Assembly: GCA_947172415.1 (NCBI GenBank) | Contig: OX359194.1 | Location: forward strand, 6,206,401 to 6,270,400 | Origin: Chondrosia reniformis | Taxonomy: Eukaryota; Porifera; Demospongiae; Chondrillida; Chondrillidae | Length of the DNA stretch: 64,000 bases | Direction of reading: 5' to 3' | Part shown: positions 35,120 to 50,000 of the stretch, in pieces | How the letters are laid out: every line of letters starts with the position of its first letter | Numbering within the stretch: the first letter of the stretch is position 1 | Program-made: the position numbers and the translations under genes | Notes under the pieces: model-generated | Database searches by the model: none | Told to the model about the DNA's origin: nothing | The model's input: only the letters and a program-made list of their open reading frames with translations

Positions 35120-35806
35120 CTTTTAGAGTTGTCAATTGTACAGAAACGTTTACTGGAGACCAATACTTTGAATTTTCAGTTTCACTTTTATCGCTGCCTG
35201 GAGAAGTTATAGAAACGTTAAATTTTGATTCTGGAGAGGTATGAACCACCAGAATTACATACTATTGTACATCGGTCTGAAGGAACAAGATGTGCATAGG
35301 GCGTCCATGGCCATGGGTTGCAACCTAAATTGCACCTTTTGCAAAATTTCAAATACGACTTTAGATCAATATTTTGTCATTATGCAGAGAACCGGAGCTG
35401 TACCTACCGATTGCAAGGTTAACGTTAATAATAGAAGAATCAACCCCGTTTGGTAATAAGAAGCGCTGTTCTATCGCGTACAGGCGAAAGGCGACGCTGT
35501 GTACGGAAAACCCCAATCCTGTCCGGAAATCCCCTACTTTACCTGGATGGCAATGATGACGTTACAACTCTGCCTAATGGCTGAAATTATGGAAAATTTG
35601 CATTTTATCTCTACGACTTTGACATCAGTACAAAATCAACTCAAATATACAGCTACTTCAGTATCAGGAATGATTCATTGATTGAAATTGTCAGGCATCC
35701 CTTGGAGCTATATACTAATAACATCACCAATTTTGAACTCAATATGGTCTGCACAGATTTTGGTAGTCCACAGTCTCTAAGAACATTACTAATTTCTAAA
35801 CTCTCA
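35120..35806 (+). pseudogene. Broken cadherin-like coding fragment
   Basis: A possible exon at 35120-35238 (FRVVNCTETFTGDQYF...LNFDSGE) precedes a longer frame at about 35455-35806 that reads YLDGNDDVTTLPNG, one in-frame TGA (about 35581), FAFYLYDFD, then SLIEIVRHPLELYTNN and NMVCTDFGSPQSL, ending at gtatgc. The last part resembles the strand pattern before a cadherin-repeat junction (L-x-V-x-x-x-D-x-G-x-P). A frame change near 35455 and the TGA suggest a decayed gene piece. Cadherin assignment is weak. Identical copy at 59492-60178. Confidence 0.4.
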
Positions 35807-36699
35807 GTATGCTTATACATACCTACGTATATAGGAGACAGCCTCTAGGTACCTGAGTGATGCAGATCTGATTAACCGGATGGACTGGACTAGAGACAAA
35901 GTGAGATTGTTAGGAGCTGCATACCTACGTACATACACACATACCTACATATATACAGAACATGTACATGGGGTAAAGTGAGTTGATTGCACTGTACAAA
36001 GGCTATGGTGATTGATGAATAATGTTCCTGAAACCAATACGTACTTCATATTCCAATTATGATATAACATGTCCTATCTTGGCTTTACATCCTGATCACC
36101 TGTAATAACTAAAATTACTAAATACCTGCCAGTGTAGTGCATGTATCCATAGTGAAAGAACTCAAACTATTCATCTTTTACGTATATTGTTATACTATAC
36201 AGTACATATATACGAAATTTGACTTTTTGTATGTACATATATATGTATATGTACATCCTTGTATATACAACTGTTTGTGTATGCACTACGTACGTAGTAT
36301 ACTTTACTGAGACAAGTTTATTATGGTAATTTAAAAGAAATCATGCTTTCTAAGGATCATATCTATTTCCCCAAATTGTTTTTCAATAATCAGTTCAAGG
36401 TAATACATTATGAATGCCTCATGGGATATTATCCTTCAAATGTACGTATATACGTACGTAAGTTTTTATTTTTGTCAGACATGATTAAGATGACTGATCA
36501 CCAGATTATAATCACACTGCATAGATACATATTTACAATGAATGTTGATTAGATAATATGTAAATGACTCCCATATATACGTATGTGTATATAGACAGTA
36601 CATGTATAATTGTGCTACGTATATCTATATATATATGTATATACATCTAATTATAAAGTCTGTTTACTTTAGCTATCAACAACAAAATTGTATTGGGTT

Positions 36700-37625
36700 G
36701 AACATTTTGACATTTAGGTCTTCATCAACAATGAGAAATAATTGCAAGCGATAGTTTAAATATAAAGGATAACATAAGTTGAAAATTGATTCAATTTGAA
36801 TCAATTCACACCAAATAATGTCCTTCCAAATTGGATCGAATGACATGCCCTGTTCCATGCTTATGTGTTGGTCTGGATATGTATTTCCTCTTTAATTTTA
36901 CTTGTGCTGTCCCCTTTGGATCACCTCAGCACCCTCCCATTTGTTGATATATGGACATGCACTATACATATAGTACTGCTATTGAGTCGTTGATGTCACC
37001 TCTCTTCACTGATCTCTTGTGCTCTAGATCTCTTATTCTTTCATGGATGGTTTTGGATGTTTCCCCTACATACATACATTTGGCCATATTCACATGGGAT
37101 TCTATAGATGACTCCACTAGTCGTAACTGATTGGTCTGTCTTCACTCTTGTCAGAATGGACTGAGTGTATTGCTGGATTTGTGGACCACAGTTGCACCCA
37201 TGGGTCTGCAGGTTCTCTGTAAGTTCTCACTTAGTCCCCTTTCACATAGGTGAGACACAGGATCCCCTTGTGTTTTCAGTGACTGGGTGGATTCTACTAG
37301 CTAGTGCAATTTTGTTTTCTAGATATTCTTTAAATGATCCTTGGGTAATGATTCTTCTCAAAGGCACACTAGCAGATGTTGGAGTTCCTCCTGTGGGCTT
37401 TCTGGTGAGCAAATGTCATGTGCTCTTTTCATTAAGCAGGAGATTGTCCCAAGTTTGATGGCAGGTTGGTGGTTGGCTCTGAAGCAGATCAGTATGAGTT
37501 GGTTTCCTATAGATGACCATGCTTGGGATTTACCATTCCTTGTAACTAGGACATCCAAAAGTGGTAGTTGCCCTTGATAATCCTCCTCCATGGTGAATTG
37601 TATGGGTTCTCTCAAGATATCCAAT
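36700..37625 (-). mobile_element. Penelope-like retroelement 3' remnant (RT end + GIY-YIG)
   Basis: Minus-strand reading: TLDILREPIQFTMEED and LLDVLVTRN (C-terminal reverse transcriptase), CLMKRAHDICSPE, then in another frame GVIYRIPCEYGQMYVGETSK followed by HERIRDLEHKR, the GIY-YIG endonuclease with Tyr and Arg retained, and later NKWEGAEVIQRGQ. Several frameshifts make it a pseudogene. Downstream at 36703-36728 is a decayed hammerhead core (TTGATGA, AAAA), as expected of a Penelope-like terminal repeat. Fused to the 5' boundary of the copy B unit at about 37630. Confidence 0.75.
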
Positions 37626-38033
37626 GTAGTTCGTGCAAAAACAGGATCTAATTTCGAAAGGTCTTAGAATGACACTCCCAGTAAGATAACAAACCTTAAG
37701 GGTGTCAGGTTATGTCCAAAGAGTGATATATTCAAATTTCATAGAAACATTCTTGTCTCCATTTTTGAAACTAAATAGAATCCCCCTCACACATTCCAAT
37801 CACACAGTATTCACAACAGTATATTATTCTGTTTATATAGTTAGGAAGTATGTATGTATAGATGTCATAGTGAAGATACTTAACTGCACCAGAAGTGGTA
37901 GATTTTCTTATTAAATCTTTGGAAGTGTTCCACTTTTGAAGACTGAAAGTAAAATATAGTCTTCAAAGGTTAAGTTGTCCTAAAGATCTGCCTACAGCCA
38001 AAAGGAGCACATCTACAGATATCAGGTAGTAAA
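37626..38033 (+). other. 5' flank of copy B
   Basis: Homologous to about 7280-7701 before copy A with scattered differences, including loss of the TATA-like box. It shares CAGGATCTAATTTCGAAAGG near the unit edge. Promoter elements cannot be placed with confidence. Confidence 0.5.
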
Positions 38034-41000
38034 ATGAACCACCTAATCAAAACTCTGGTGGTTTTCATCTCAGTCTGTTGGACTGTAACTGAGCAACAAA
38101 CTATAAATTGTAGTAAGTCTTTACTTAACAGATATTACATGCACATAAACTTGTTTGTGGCTTTAATAAAATTTGTGTATACTACATGTATATATGGCTA
38201 ATGTGGTTTAGACCATTCTATAACTTTTGCACAAGGATACGATAATGCCTAAACTACAAAATGTCCTTTTAATTAGTTACAAAAGTTACAAAATGGTACG
38301 TATAAAGCCAAGTAAGCCATATTTGTACTTCTTATATACTCAAACGTTATGGTCTTATATTAGTATTATTATTATTGTTGTTGATTTAAGTGCATCATGT
38401 GCTGGACGCACACTATAGGGCTACATTGCCCCATGTAGCACTGTACAAAGAGTAATGAAACATACATTTGGATGGATAAACACAATCCTTATAGCTTCTA
38501 TATAATTCATCCCCTCCCAACAACCCTATCTTGAGCTCGAAATCTTCCCTGAGAGAATTGTTTATTCATGATCAGCCTCTGAATTCTCCAAAATCTATGG
38601 TTCCATTTTGACTCCAATTCCATCAGCAGTTCCTCCTTTCCTTTGAGCTCAAACCACCAAATACGTATATGTTCAGTATTATTATTTTAATATATATTAT
38701 GGACAGTTGAGCTTTTCCTTTACTAAACATGCATGTATCCCTCTCACATCTTAATTACCATCATTTCCTTTAATACATTAATATATGTAATTAAAAATTA
38801 AAATTTAACAATTAGAATTAAAAAACATACATATATACAAAATGTTATCCTTTTATCCTTTACAGCCATTACAGATTTCACAGCCGAACCTCTCCCTAGT
38901 AACACACAGATGGAACAAGTGACAGTTATGCTCCAATGGATGGATCAGCCTAATGCTACCTACAATCTCATTTATTATGAGACTATGAACTCTTCTGATG
39001 ATAGAACCATTGATAACATAACCACACCCTACAATGTTACCAACTTGACAGCTTGTACAACCTATATCTTTGAACTCACTGTATTTAATGATACCGGTAT
39101 GCCCTGTCCCAATAATCCAACGATTATGCATGAAACAGCCTTAAATGGTAAGTATATTATCAAAAACAAATTTGAGACTTATACTTATAGTTATAACTGT
39201 TATATTAACTGTAGCATGAAAAATGAAGGACTACTTTAAATTGCTTTATATATATAGTGAGATAAATAATTAAGTTTTAATTCTAAAGTACGTATATTAA
39301 TGCCTCTTAAATACGTATACCTTATGAACAGTTGAAAATGGTAAGATTAGCGTCTTTAAAATAATACTTTCAGAACCTTAAAAATTATTGATGATACATA
39401 ATGATGACTGTATTCTTGTAGATCCACTGGATGTCTCCATTGACTCACCACCTAATGATCCTGTTGAAAGGACAGTAGGTACTAGTGTTACATTGAATTG
39501 TACATGGGACTCTACAGCCTACTATTTTGGCTGGTACAAGGATGGCAGTCTGGTCTATGCACTGGATCTTGCTTCCGGTGAAGTGTTAAATAACACACTG
39601 AATGCTACGTCATCTTATGAGGGTAGGTATTCAGAGTTGACCATCCCTGGTTCTAGTCTCGCTGATAGTGGTAACTACACCTGTGTTGTGAGTTGTGAAG
39701 CTAGAGATATGGCATTTGATGATATACCTGGAACACTGGAGGACTCAAAGGAAGTCTGTTTCTTTGGTAAGTCATACTGCTAGAATGACTTTTGAAAAGT
39801 TTGATTCTGAAGTGAATATCCTTTACAGCTGTTCCAGTTAACATTACTGGTCTTGAAATATCCATTCCCGCTGATGACCAAATGCCTGTGACAGCCATGA
39901 TCACTTGGGATGCATTGTCTGGTAGCGACCAAACTGGTATATCTGATGGATGTGCTGACACAGTGGAATACAATTTGACCATTTGTGATGTGAATGATAC
40001 AATTGTCCATCAAATGACTTATTTGGATGCCATGGCAACAGTGTACAATTTAGCATCCTGCAGCAACTACACAGCAAAGGTGCTGGCTGTCAATATACTC
40101 CAAAATGGATGGACTGCACAGAGAGAATTTGAAACAGTTGAAAATGGTAAGATTGCCAACTTTTAATATACATAATTTCAGAAAGTTAAACTTTATTGAT
40201 GATACAACATGATGATTGTATTCTTGTAGACCCAGTGACAGTCTCCATTGTCTCACCATCTGATGATCCTGTTGAAAGGACAGTAGGTACTAGTGTTACA
40301 TTGAATTGTGCATGGTACCCTACAGCCTACTATTTAGGCTGGTACAAGGATGGCAGTCTGGTCTATGCACTGGATCTTGCTTCCGGTGAAGTGTTAAATA
40401 ACACACTGAATGCTACGTCATCTTATGAGGGTAGGTATTCAGAGTTGACCATCCCTGGTTCTAGTCTCGCTGATAGTGGTAACTACACCTGTGTTGTGAG
40501 TTGTGAAGCTAGAGATATGGCAGTTGATGATATACCTGAAGCACTGAAGGACTCAAAAGAAGTCTGTTTCTATGGTAAGCCATACTGCTAAAATATCTTT
40601 TGAAAAGTTTGATTCTGAAGTGAATATCCTTTACAGCCGTTCCAGTTAACATTACTGGTCTTGAAATATCCATTCCCGCTGATGACCAAATGCCTGTGAC
40701 AGCCATGATCACTTGGGATGCATTGTCTGGTAGCGACCAAACTGGTATATCTGATGGATGTGCTGACACAGTGGAATACAATTTGACCATTTGTGACATG
40801 GATGATACAATTGTCCATCAAATGACTTATTCGGATGCCATGGCAACAGTGTACAATTTAGCATCCTGCAGCAACTACACAGCAAAGGTGCTGGCTGTCA
40901 ATAAACTCCAAAATGGATGGACTGCACAGAGAGAATTTGAAACAGTTGAAAATGGTAAGATTGCCAACTTTTAATATACATAATTTCAGAAAGTTAAACT

Positions 41001-44000
41001 TTATTGATGATACAACATGATGACTGTATTCTTGTAGACTCAGTGACAGTCTCCATTGTCTCACCACCTAATGATCCTGTTGAAAGGACAGTAGGTACTA
41101 GTGTTACATTGAATTGTACATGGGACTCTACAGCCTACTATTTTGGCTGGTACAAGGATGGCAGTCTGGTCTATGCAATGGATCTTGCTTCCGGTGAAGT
41201 GTTAAATAACACACTGAGTGCTACGTCATCTTATGAGGGTAGGTATTCAGAGTTGACCATCCCTGGTTCTAGTCTCGCTGATAGTGGTAACTACACCTGT
41301 GTTGTGAGTTGTGAAGCTAGAGATATGGCAGTTGATGATATACCAGGAGCACTGAAGGACTCAAAAGAAGTCTGTTTCTATGGTAAGCCATACTGCTAAA
41401 ATGTCTTTTGAAAAGTTTGATTCTGAAGTGAATATCCTTTACAGCCGTTCCAGTTAACATTACTGGTCTTGAAATATCCATTCCCGCTGATGACCAAATG
41501 CCTGTGACAGCCATGATCCCTTGGGATGCATTGTCTGGTAGCGACCAAACTGGTATATCTGATGGATGTGCTGACACAGTGGAATACAATTTGACCATTT
41601 GTGACATGGATGATACAATTGTCCATCAAATGACTTATTCGGATGCCATGGCAACAGTGTACAATTTAGCATCCTGCAGCAACTACACAGCAAAGGTGCT
41701 GGCTGTCAATAAACTCCAAAATGGATGGACTGCACAGAGAGAATTTGAAACAGTTGAAAATGGTAAGATTGCCAACTTTTAATATACGTAATTTCAGAAA
41801 GTTAAACTTTATTGATGATACAACATGATGACTGTATTCTTGTAGACTCAGTGACAGTCTCCATTGACTCACCACCTAATGATCCTGTTGAAAGGACAGT
41901 AGGTACTAGTGTTACATTGAATTGTACATGGGACTCTACAGCCTACTATTTTGGCTGGTACAAGGATGGCATTCTGGTCTATGCACTGGATCTAGCTTCC
42001 GGTGAAGTGTTAAATAACACACTGAGTGCTACGTCATCTTACGAGGGTAGGTATTCAGAGTTGACCATCCCTGGTTCTAATCTCGCTGATAGTGGTAACT
42101 ACACCTGTGTTGTGAGTTGTGAAGCTAGAGATATGGCAGTTGATGATATACCAGGAGCACTGAAGGACTCAAAAGAAGTCTGTTTCTATGGTAAGCCATA
42201 CTGCTAAAATATCTTTTGAAAAGTTTGATTCTGAAGTGAATATCCTTTACAGCCGTTCCAGTTAACATTACTGGTCTTGAAATATCCATTCCCGCTGATG
42301 ACCAAATGCCTGTGACAGCCATGATCACTTGGGATGCATTGTCTGGTAGCGACCAAACTGGTATATCTGATGGATGTGCTGACACAGTGGAATACAATTT
42401 GACCATTTGTGACATGGATGATACAATTGTCCATCAAATGACTTATTCGGATGCCATGGCAACAGTGTACAATTTAGCATCCTGCAGCAACTACACAGCA
42501 ACGGTGCTGGCTGTCAATAAACTCCAAAATGGATGGACTGCACAGAGAGAATTTGAAACAGTTGAAAATGGTAAGATTGCCAACTTTTAATATACATAAT
42601 TTCAGAAAGTTAAACTTTATTGATGATACAACATGATGACTGTATTCTTGTAGACTCAGTGACAGTCTCCATTGACTCACCACCTAATGATCCTGTTGAA
42701 AGGACAGTAGGTACTAGTGTTACATTGAATTGTACATGGGACTCTACAGCCTACTATTTTGGCTGGTACAAGGATGGCAGTCTGGTCTATGCAATGGATC
42801 TTGCTTCCGGTGAAGTGTTAAATAACACACTGAGTGCTACGTCATCTTATGAGGGTAGGTATTCAGAGTTGACCATCCCTGGTTCTAATCTCGCTGATAG
42901 TGGTAACTACACCTGTGTTGTGAGTTGTGAAGCTAGAGATATGGCAGTTGATGATATACCTGAAGCACTGAAGGACTCAAAAGAAGTCTGTTTCTATGGT
43001 AAGCCATACTGCTAAAATATCTTTTGAAAAGTTTGATTCTGAAGTGAATATCCTTTACAGCCGTTCCAGTTAACATTACTGGTCTTGAAATATCCATTCC
43101 CGCTGATGACCAAATGCCTGTGACAGCCATGATCACTTGGGATGCATTGTCTGGTAGCGACCAAACTGGTATATCTGATGGATGTGCTGACACAGTGGAA
43201 TACAATTTGACCATTTGTGACATGGATGATACAATTGTCCATCGAATGACTTATTCGGATGCCATGGCAACAGTGTACAATTTAGCATCCTGCAGCAACT
43301 ACACAGCAACGGTGCTGGCTGTCAATAAACTCCAAAATGGATGGACTGCACAGAGAGAATTTGAAACAGTTGAAAATGGTAAGATTGCCAACTTTTAATA
43401 TACGTAATTTCAGAAAGTTAAACTTTATTGATGAAACAACATGATGACTGTATTCTTGTAGACTCAGTGACAGTCTCCATTGACTCACCACCTAATGATC
43501 CTGTTGAAAGGACAGTAGGTACTAGTGTTACATTGAATTGTACATGGGACTCTACAGCCTACTATTTTGGCTGGTACAAGGATGGCAGTCTGGTCTATGC
43601 ACTGGATCTAGCTTCCGGTGAAGTGTTAAATAACACACTGAGTGCTACGTCATCTTACGAGGGTAGGTATTCAGAGTTGACCATCCCTGGTTCTAATCTC
43701 GCTGATAGTGGTAACTACACCTGTGTTGTGAGTTGTGAAGCTAGAGATATGGCAGTTGATGATATACCAGGAGCACTGAAGGACTCAAAAGAAGTCTGTT
43801 TCTATGGTAAGCCATACTGCTAAAATATCTTTTGAAAAGTTTGATTCTGAAGTGAATATCCTTTACAGCCGTTCCAGTTAACATTACTGGTCTTGAAATA
43901 TCCATTCCCGCTGATGACCAAATGCCTGTGACAGCCATGATCACTTGGGATGCATTGTCTGGTAGCGACCAAACTGGTATATCTGATGGATGTGCTGACA

Positions 44001-47000
44001 CAGTGGAATACAATTTGACCATTTGTGACATGGATGATACAATTGTCCATCGAATGACTTATTCGGATGCCATGGCAACAGTGTACAATTTAGCATCCTG
44101 CAGCAACTACACAGCAACGGTGCTGGCTGTCAATAAACTCCAAAATGGATGGACTGCACAGAGAGAATTTGAAACAGTTGAAAATGGTAAGATTGCCAAC
44201 TTTTAATATACGTAATTTCAGAAAGTTAAACTTTATTGATGATACAACATGATGACTGTATTCTTGTAGACTCAGTGACAGTCTCCATTGACTCACCACC
44301 TAATGATCCTGTTGAAAGGACAGTAGGTACTAGTGTTACATTGAATTGTACATGGGACTCTACAGCCTACTATTTTGGCTGGTACAAGGATGGCAGTCTG
44401 GTCTATGCAATGGATCTTGCTTCCGGTGAAGTGTTAAATAACACACTGAGTGCTACGTCATCTTATGAGGGTAGGTATTCAGAGTTGACCATCCCTGGTT
44501 CTAGTCTCGCTGATAGTGGTAACTACACCTGTGTTATGAGTTGTGAAGCTAGAGATATGGCAGTTGATGATATACCTGAAGCACTGAAGGACTCAAAAGA
44601 AGTCTGTTTCTATGGTAAGCCATACTGCTAAAATATCTTTTGAAAAGTTTGATTCTGAAGTGAATATCCTTTACAGCCGTTCCAGTTAACATTACTGGTC
44701 TTGAAATATCCATTCCCGCTGATGACCAAATGCCTGTGACAGCCATGATCACTTGGGATGCATTGTCTGGTAGCGACCAAACTGGTATATCTGATGGATG
44801 TGCTGACACAGTGGAATACAATTTGACCATTTGTGACATGGATGATACAATTGTCCATCGAATGACTTATTCGGATGCCATGGCAACAGTGTACAATTTA
44901 GCATCCTGCAGCAACTACACAGCAAAGGTGCTGGCTGTCAATAAACTCCAAAATGGATGGACTGCACAGAGAGAATTTGAAACAGTTGAAAATGGTAAGA
45001 TTGCCAACTTTTAATATACGTAATTTCAGAAAGTTAAACTTTATTGATGATACAACATGATGACTGTATTCTTGTAGACTCAGTGACAGTCTCCATTGTC
45101 TCACCACCTAATGATCCTGTTGAAAGGACAGTAGGTACTAGTGTTACATTGAATTGTACATGGGACTCTACAGCCTACTATTTTGGCTGGTACAAGGATG
45201 GCATTCTGGTCTATGCAATGGATCTTGCTTCCAGTAAAGTGTTAAATAACACACTGAGTGCTACGTCATCTTATGAGGGTAGGTATTCAGAGTTGACCAT
45301 CCCTGGTTCTAGTCTCGCTGATAGTGGTAACTACACCTGTGTTGTGAGTTGTGAAGCTAGAGATATGGTATTTGATTATAAACCTGAAGCACTGAAGGAC
45401 TCAAAGGAAGTTCTGTTATACGGTGAGAATTTTAATATATAAATTCTTGCATACAGTGTACGTACCATTGCCATGTTTGTCTGTACAGGTGTACCTGAAA
45501 CTGTTGAAGGTTTAACTGCTAAAGTTGTTGATGGATCTCCAGAAGTAAAAGTCCTTGTTCAATGGAGCAAACTCCTCCCCAATGAGACTGGTATACCAGT
45601 TGGAGGGAGTACCTCTCTGGTATACACTGTTAGGGTATCCTATATGGGAGCTACTCCACTGGAGATGGCAGTGATGGAGTCTGAAGCTACATTTGATAAT
45701 CTACCTGCTTGTGAAAATCTAACAATATCTGTAACAGCTAGCAACACATTGCAAGTGTCTACATCTACTGAAGTTGTTTTTACTACAAATGAAATGGGTA
45801 AATACATGCTATATATAATTATATTTTCCTACGAGCTAAATCAAGGAGAATTTATGTTTGTACATTTAGGAGAAATTGTATATAAAGATGTTAAACCTAG
45901 TTTGTTTACCTAAGTGCCTGCATCTTACAAATTCTAATTAAGCAGTTGTATTTTCCTTTTAAGTTGCACTTTTTGCTAATGTGAGATGTTACATCTGTGT
46001 ATAAACTTGATGAACATGCTTCTTTCTTATTTAATGTAGCACTACCAACTAAAATCAATATATCTCCAAATAGCAGTGTGTCTGCATGTCCTAAGGATAG
46101 TCCTACTTTGACATGTACTTCTGATGAACCTGTATTCTATATAGCATGGTTCTATAATGGAAGTCCCATATATGGGAAAAATCTAATCTCTATGACAACT
46201 GATATGATGGATGGCAGAGTGTCTGCAAATAGTACTTCAACTTCATTAACTATTCCATCAGTCATGAATGAAGATGCTGGAGGGTACATATGTGCCTTCA
46301 GTTGTAGAACAGCTGCCCTTGATCTAACTCAGATACCTCAGGATCTACGGGAACAGGTCACAGTGACTGTGAAAGGTGCTGATAATTGTTACTGTTATAT
46401 ATGTATGTACGTATGTATATGTATACGTACGTATGTTTGTATTTTAATTTTTACAACTGACTAAACAAGCTATAACCAATATGGCATTAACTATAGTGTG
46501 TCTCCACCACAGATACCTCAATATCAGTGGTTGGAGAGAGCTCAAGGCTTTATGGAAATGGTGACACTATTCAGTTGGAATGTAATTACTCTGATGATTT
46601 GATGTTCATTGGATGGTGGAAAGATGGAGAAATGATAGCTAATTCCTCTTTTATGATGCTGGAGATATCAAATGTTAGCAGAAACAACTCTGGAGTTTAC
46701 GAGTGTAGAGCAATTTGTACCAGTGATTTCACTGGAGAAGCTCCAGAAGTTTATATGGACAATGTGACTGTGACAGTAGTTGGTAAGTGTGATTGTTGAT
46801 GACGGTAGGTTCTTTTAAATTTATATACGTACCTGTTGCCATTCACACAATGTGCTGATAATGGGGATTAGGTACCATATAGTAAAGGGAATCCTACGCT
46901 TTGGTTTTAATTTGTTGCTGGTGGTTTCTTTAGTCAGAGATGCAAATTTCATGTATTTCTTCTCTTTATAAGCTATATTGGTCCTGGTCTGGCAGAATGC

Positions 47001-50000
47001 TGTGACAATGGACTATATACATATCCAAAACAGTTATAAAGTCCATTGTCTAGGACTTTCACTGAAATCTTATTCCTCAGCTATATATTACACTTGCCTC
47101 TGGGTTATATATATATAACTATTACATATTTCAAAGATACGTAAATATATCCTGTATATTATGCTAACCAGCCAAGTGACCACAGTCTTATGTTGGCTAT
47201 AGTCAGCATATCTTTAAGTAACGTTTTCATCATATAGTCTTTGCACAGGTTTGTGCAATTAACTCGATTGGTTTATATTGTACGTACGTATATATATTTA
47301 ATAGCAAAATATACTGTATCTCCCACAGAGCCACCTAGCAAGCCTATGATATTGTCCTGCAATGAAAGTCTTGGGATTGACACTTCAACTATTCGATGGG
47401 ATATGCCAACTGATTTTGGAAATGATCTGAATATCACGTTTGACATCAACATCCTGGCTAAGCCAATGTTACCACAAAATATCATCTCAGCTACTATACC
47501 TGCCAATGCAAGTGGTCTCACTAACACCTCTCATCCCTTTACTGGCCTGCAACCATACACTGTTTATCGTGTCTTTGTGTCAGCAGTAAACAGGCTAAGG
47601 GAAAGTGATGCAAGTATCTGTCAGTTTAGAACTTTGGAAAATGGTAATTAACAGAAATTGCAAAATATAATATTATGTAATTGTGTGAGTACATTTAGGT
47701 ATACAGTCCCATAATTACCTATTGAAGCATAGTAATACCTTTTCCTCAATACATATATTATGGAAACAGTCAATATACGTACTGAATGATGGAGTGTTTG
47801 ATTATCCATATATACATATTATATTATGTGTATCTACGTATATATGTATACAAGTCAAATATTGTGATGTACATATATATAGACAATCATATTTTATTTA
47901 CCTATATAGCACCACTTTAGTCACAGATGCAAATCTCATGTATTTCTTCTCTTTATAAGCCATATTGGTCCTATAGCTAGTCTGGCAGAATGCTGTGACA
48001 ATGTACTATATACATATATAAAACAATTATAAAGTCCGTCATCTTGGACTGTCACTGAATTCTTACGTATATTCCCCAACTATAGCCCTTGTCTCTGTCT
48101 CTGGGTGTCTCTGGGTTATATATAACTATATTATGTATATTATAACTAGTATAGTATAGTATATTATAACTACGTATTACATATATTACATATATGTAAT
48201 ACGTAGTTATATATATGTATATGAAATAGTGAATAATCACTGGATTCAAAGATATTTACTGTATATTATGCTAACAATCCAAGTGACCACAGTTTTATCT
48301 CAGCTATAAGGCAGCATATAATTCACTTCATTTAACCTAGGAATAGAAATACCAAGGATAGTTTCTAATAACGGAACGTCTGTCTCAGTTAGCAGAGATG
48401 ATTCCATAGTCCTCTCCTTCTCCATCACACAAGCCATGCCTCCAGTCTCACCTGACGACATTGTGTGGACAATAACAAACAGCAGTGGTACATTTGACTT
48501 AGGAAGTGGTGAAGGAGATAATTATGTGTTTTCTGAAGACAGACTCACATTGAGGATACAAAGGGCCAGAAGAGTAGATGCAGGGACATACAGTGTTGAT
48601 GCTAGCAATGCGGTTGGAACAGCTTCAGCTGAGATTACCCTCATGGTCACTGGAGGTACATACCACTGGTTATGCTTTATTGCAATATTCATAACATGGA
48701 ACTACATGTATACCTTATTCCCACAATATATAAATAGCCATGAAAAATCTAAGATACCATTTTCCTACATGCTATGCCTATTCTGTAAAAGAGCCTATAG
48801 AGGAACTAAACCTGAAGAGAGCTTTGGATGAAGATACAGGAGTCTTTTCTTCCTTCTTTTCCCTTCTTTCATCTTCTTCTCCACTGGGTCAGACAACCGT
48901 TTCTGGGAATTCCACCCATCATCAGTGATCCTGGGAGTCTTTGTCTTTTTCTTTATCTTGATCTTCTGTGAATCCTTGGCTATATCATATATATCATATC
49001 ATATCCTATCATATCCTATATCATTTGTTATACAGTATCCCCTCAAGTAACCACTCCTCTGAGGAACACAACTGTTGTGGAAGGCCAAAGTCTCATCTTA
49101 ACATGTGCTGCAGTGGCGGACCCTAGCCCAGTGTTTGTGTGGAGATTTAGAGGAGAAAGGATCTCTGCTATCGCTAACAAGTATGAGATTGTCAGTAACA
49201 ATAGTGTCAGTACATTGACAGTTGTTGGAGTTGGGGGAAGTGATGAGGGAGACTACAACTGTTCAGTTTCCAACAGATTTGGTCCAGACAGCACATCAGC
49301 TTTCATTACCATACTGGGTATAGTTCTGTCATACATACATACATACATATGTACGTACATACATATATATATTACACAGTGTCTCTTTATTTACATATAT
49401 ATAGGAAATAAATGTGAAAGAGAATACACAGTACATGCATGGTTTCTTTACCTGCTTGTTTGTAACTGTACAATTTTGGGTTAATTATTTATTTCTTATG
49501 CAATACCAGGTCCACCAACATTCTTGATGACACCTTCTGAGATTCGTGATGTTGTTGAGGGAGAAGTCCTGACTGTAGAATGCCAGGCCATTTCCAATCC
49601 ACCTCCATCAATAATCTGGATGAAGGAGAGCTCTATCCTAAATATCGGTACATCTGAAAGTGTTCAAGACAGAGTTGCAATAGGCAGATTAATGATAAGC
49701 AACTTAAGCTTAAGTGATGCTGGAGAATATTCATGTGTTGCTATGAATGAGATCGGAAACACATCATCTCCTACATTCACTGTAAATATAGTAGGTCAGT
49801 TAGAGCATGTACAAAACATCTGAGGTACCGGGACTTGATTCTCACTTTGATTATAAATAGATTTATGTAATAGATTTACCCAGCTGTCCTATGGTTGATG
49901 TGGCCAGCAACCAGCTGGTTAAGATGGCCCCTCCCACTGGAAATGGGCTGGGTCACTGTTTATCAGCTTGTTCTGAAAACACCACTAATTAATGTGAATT

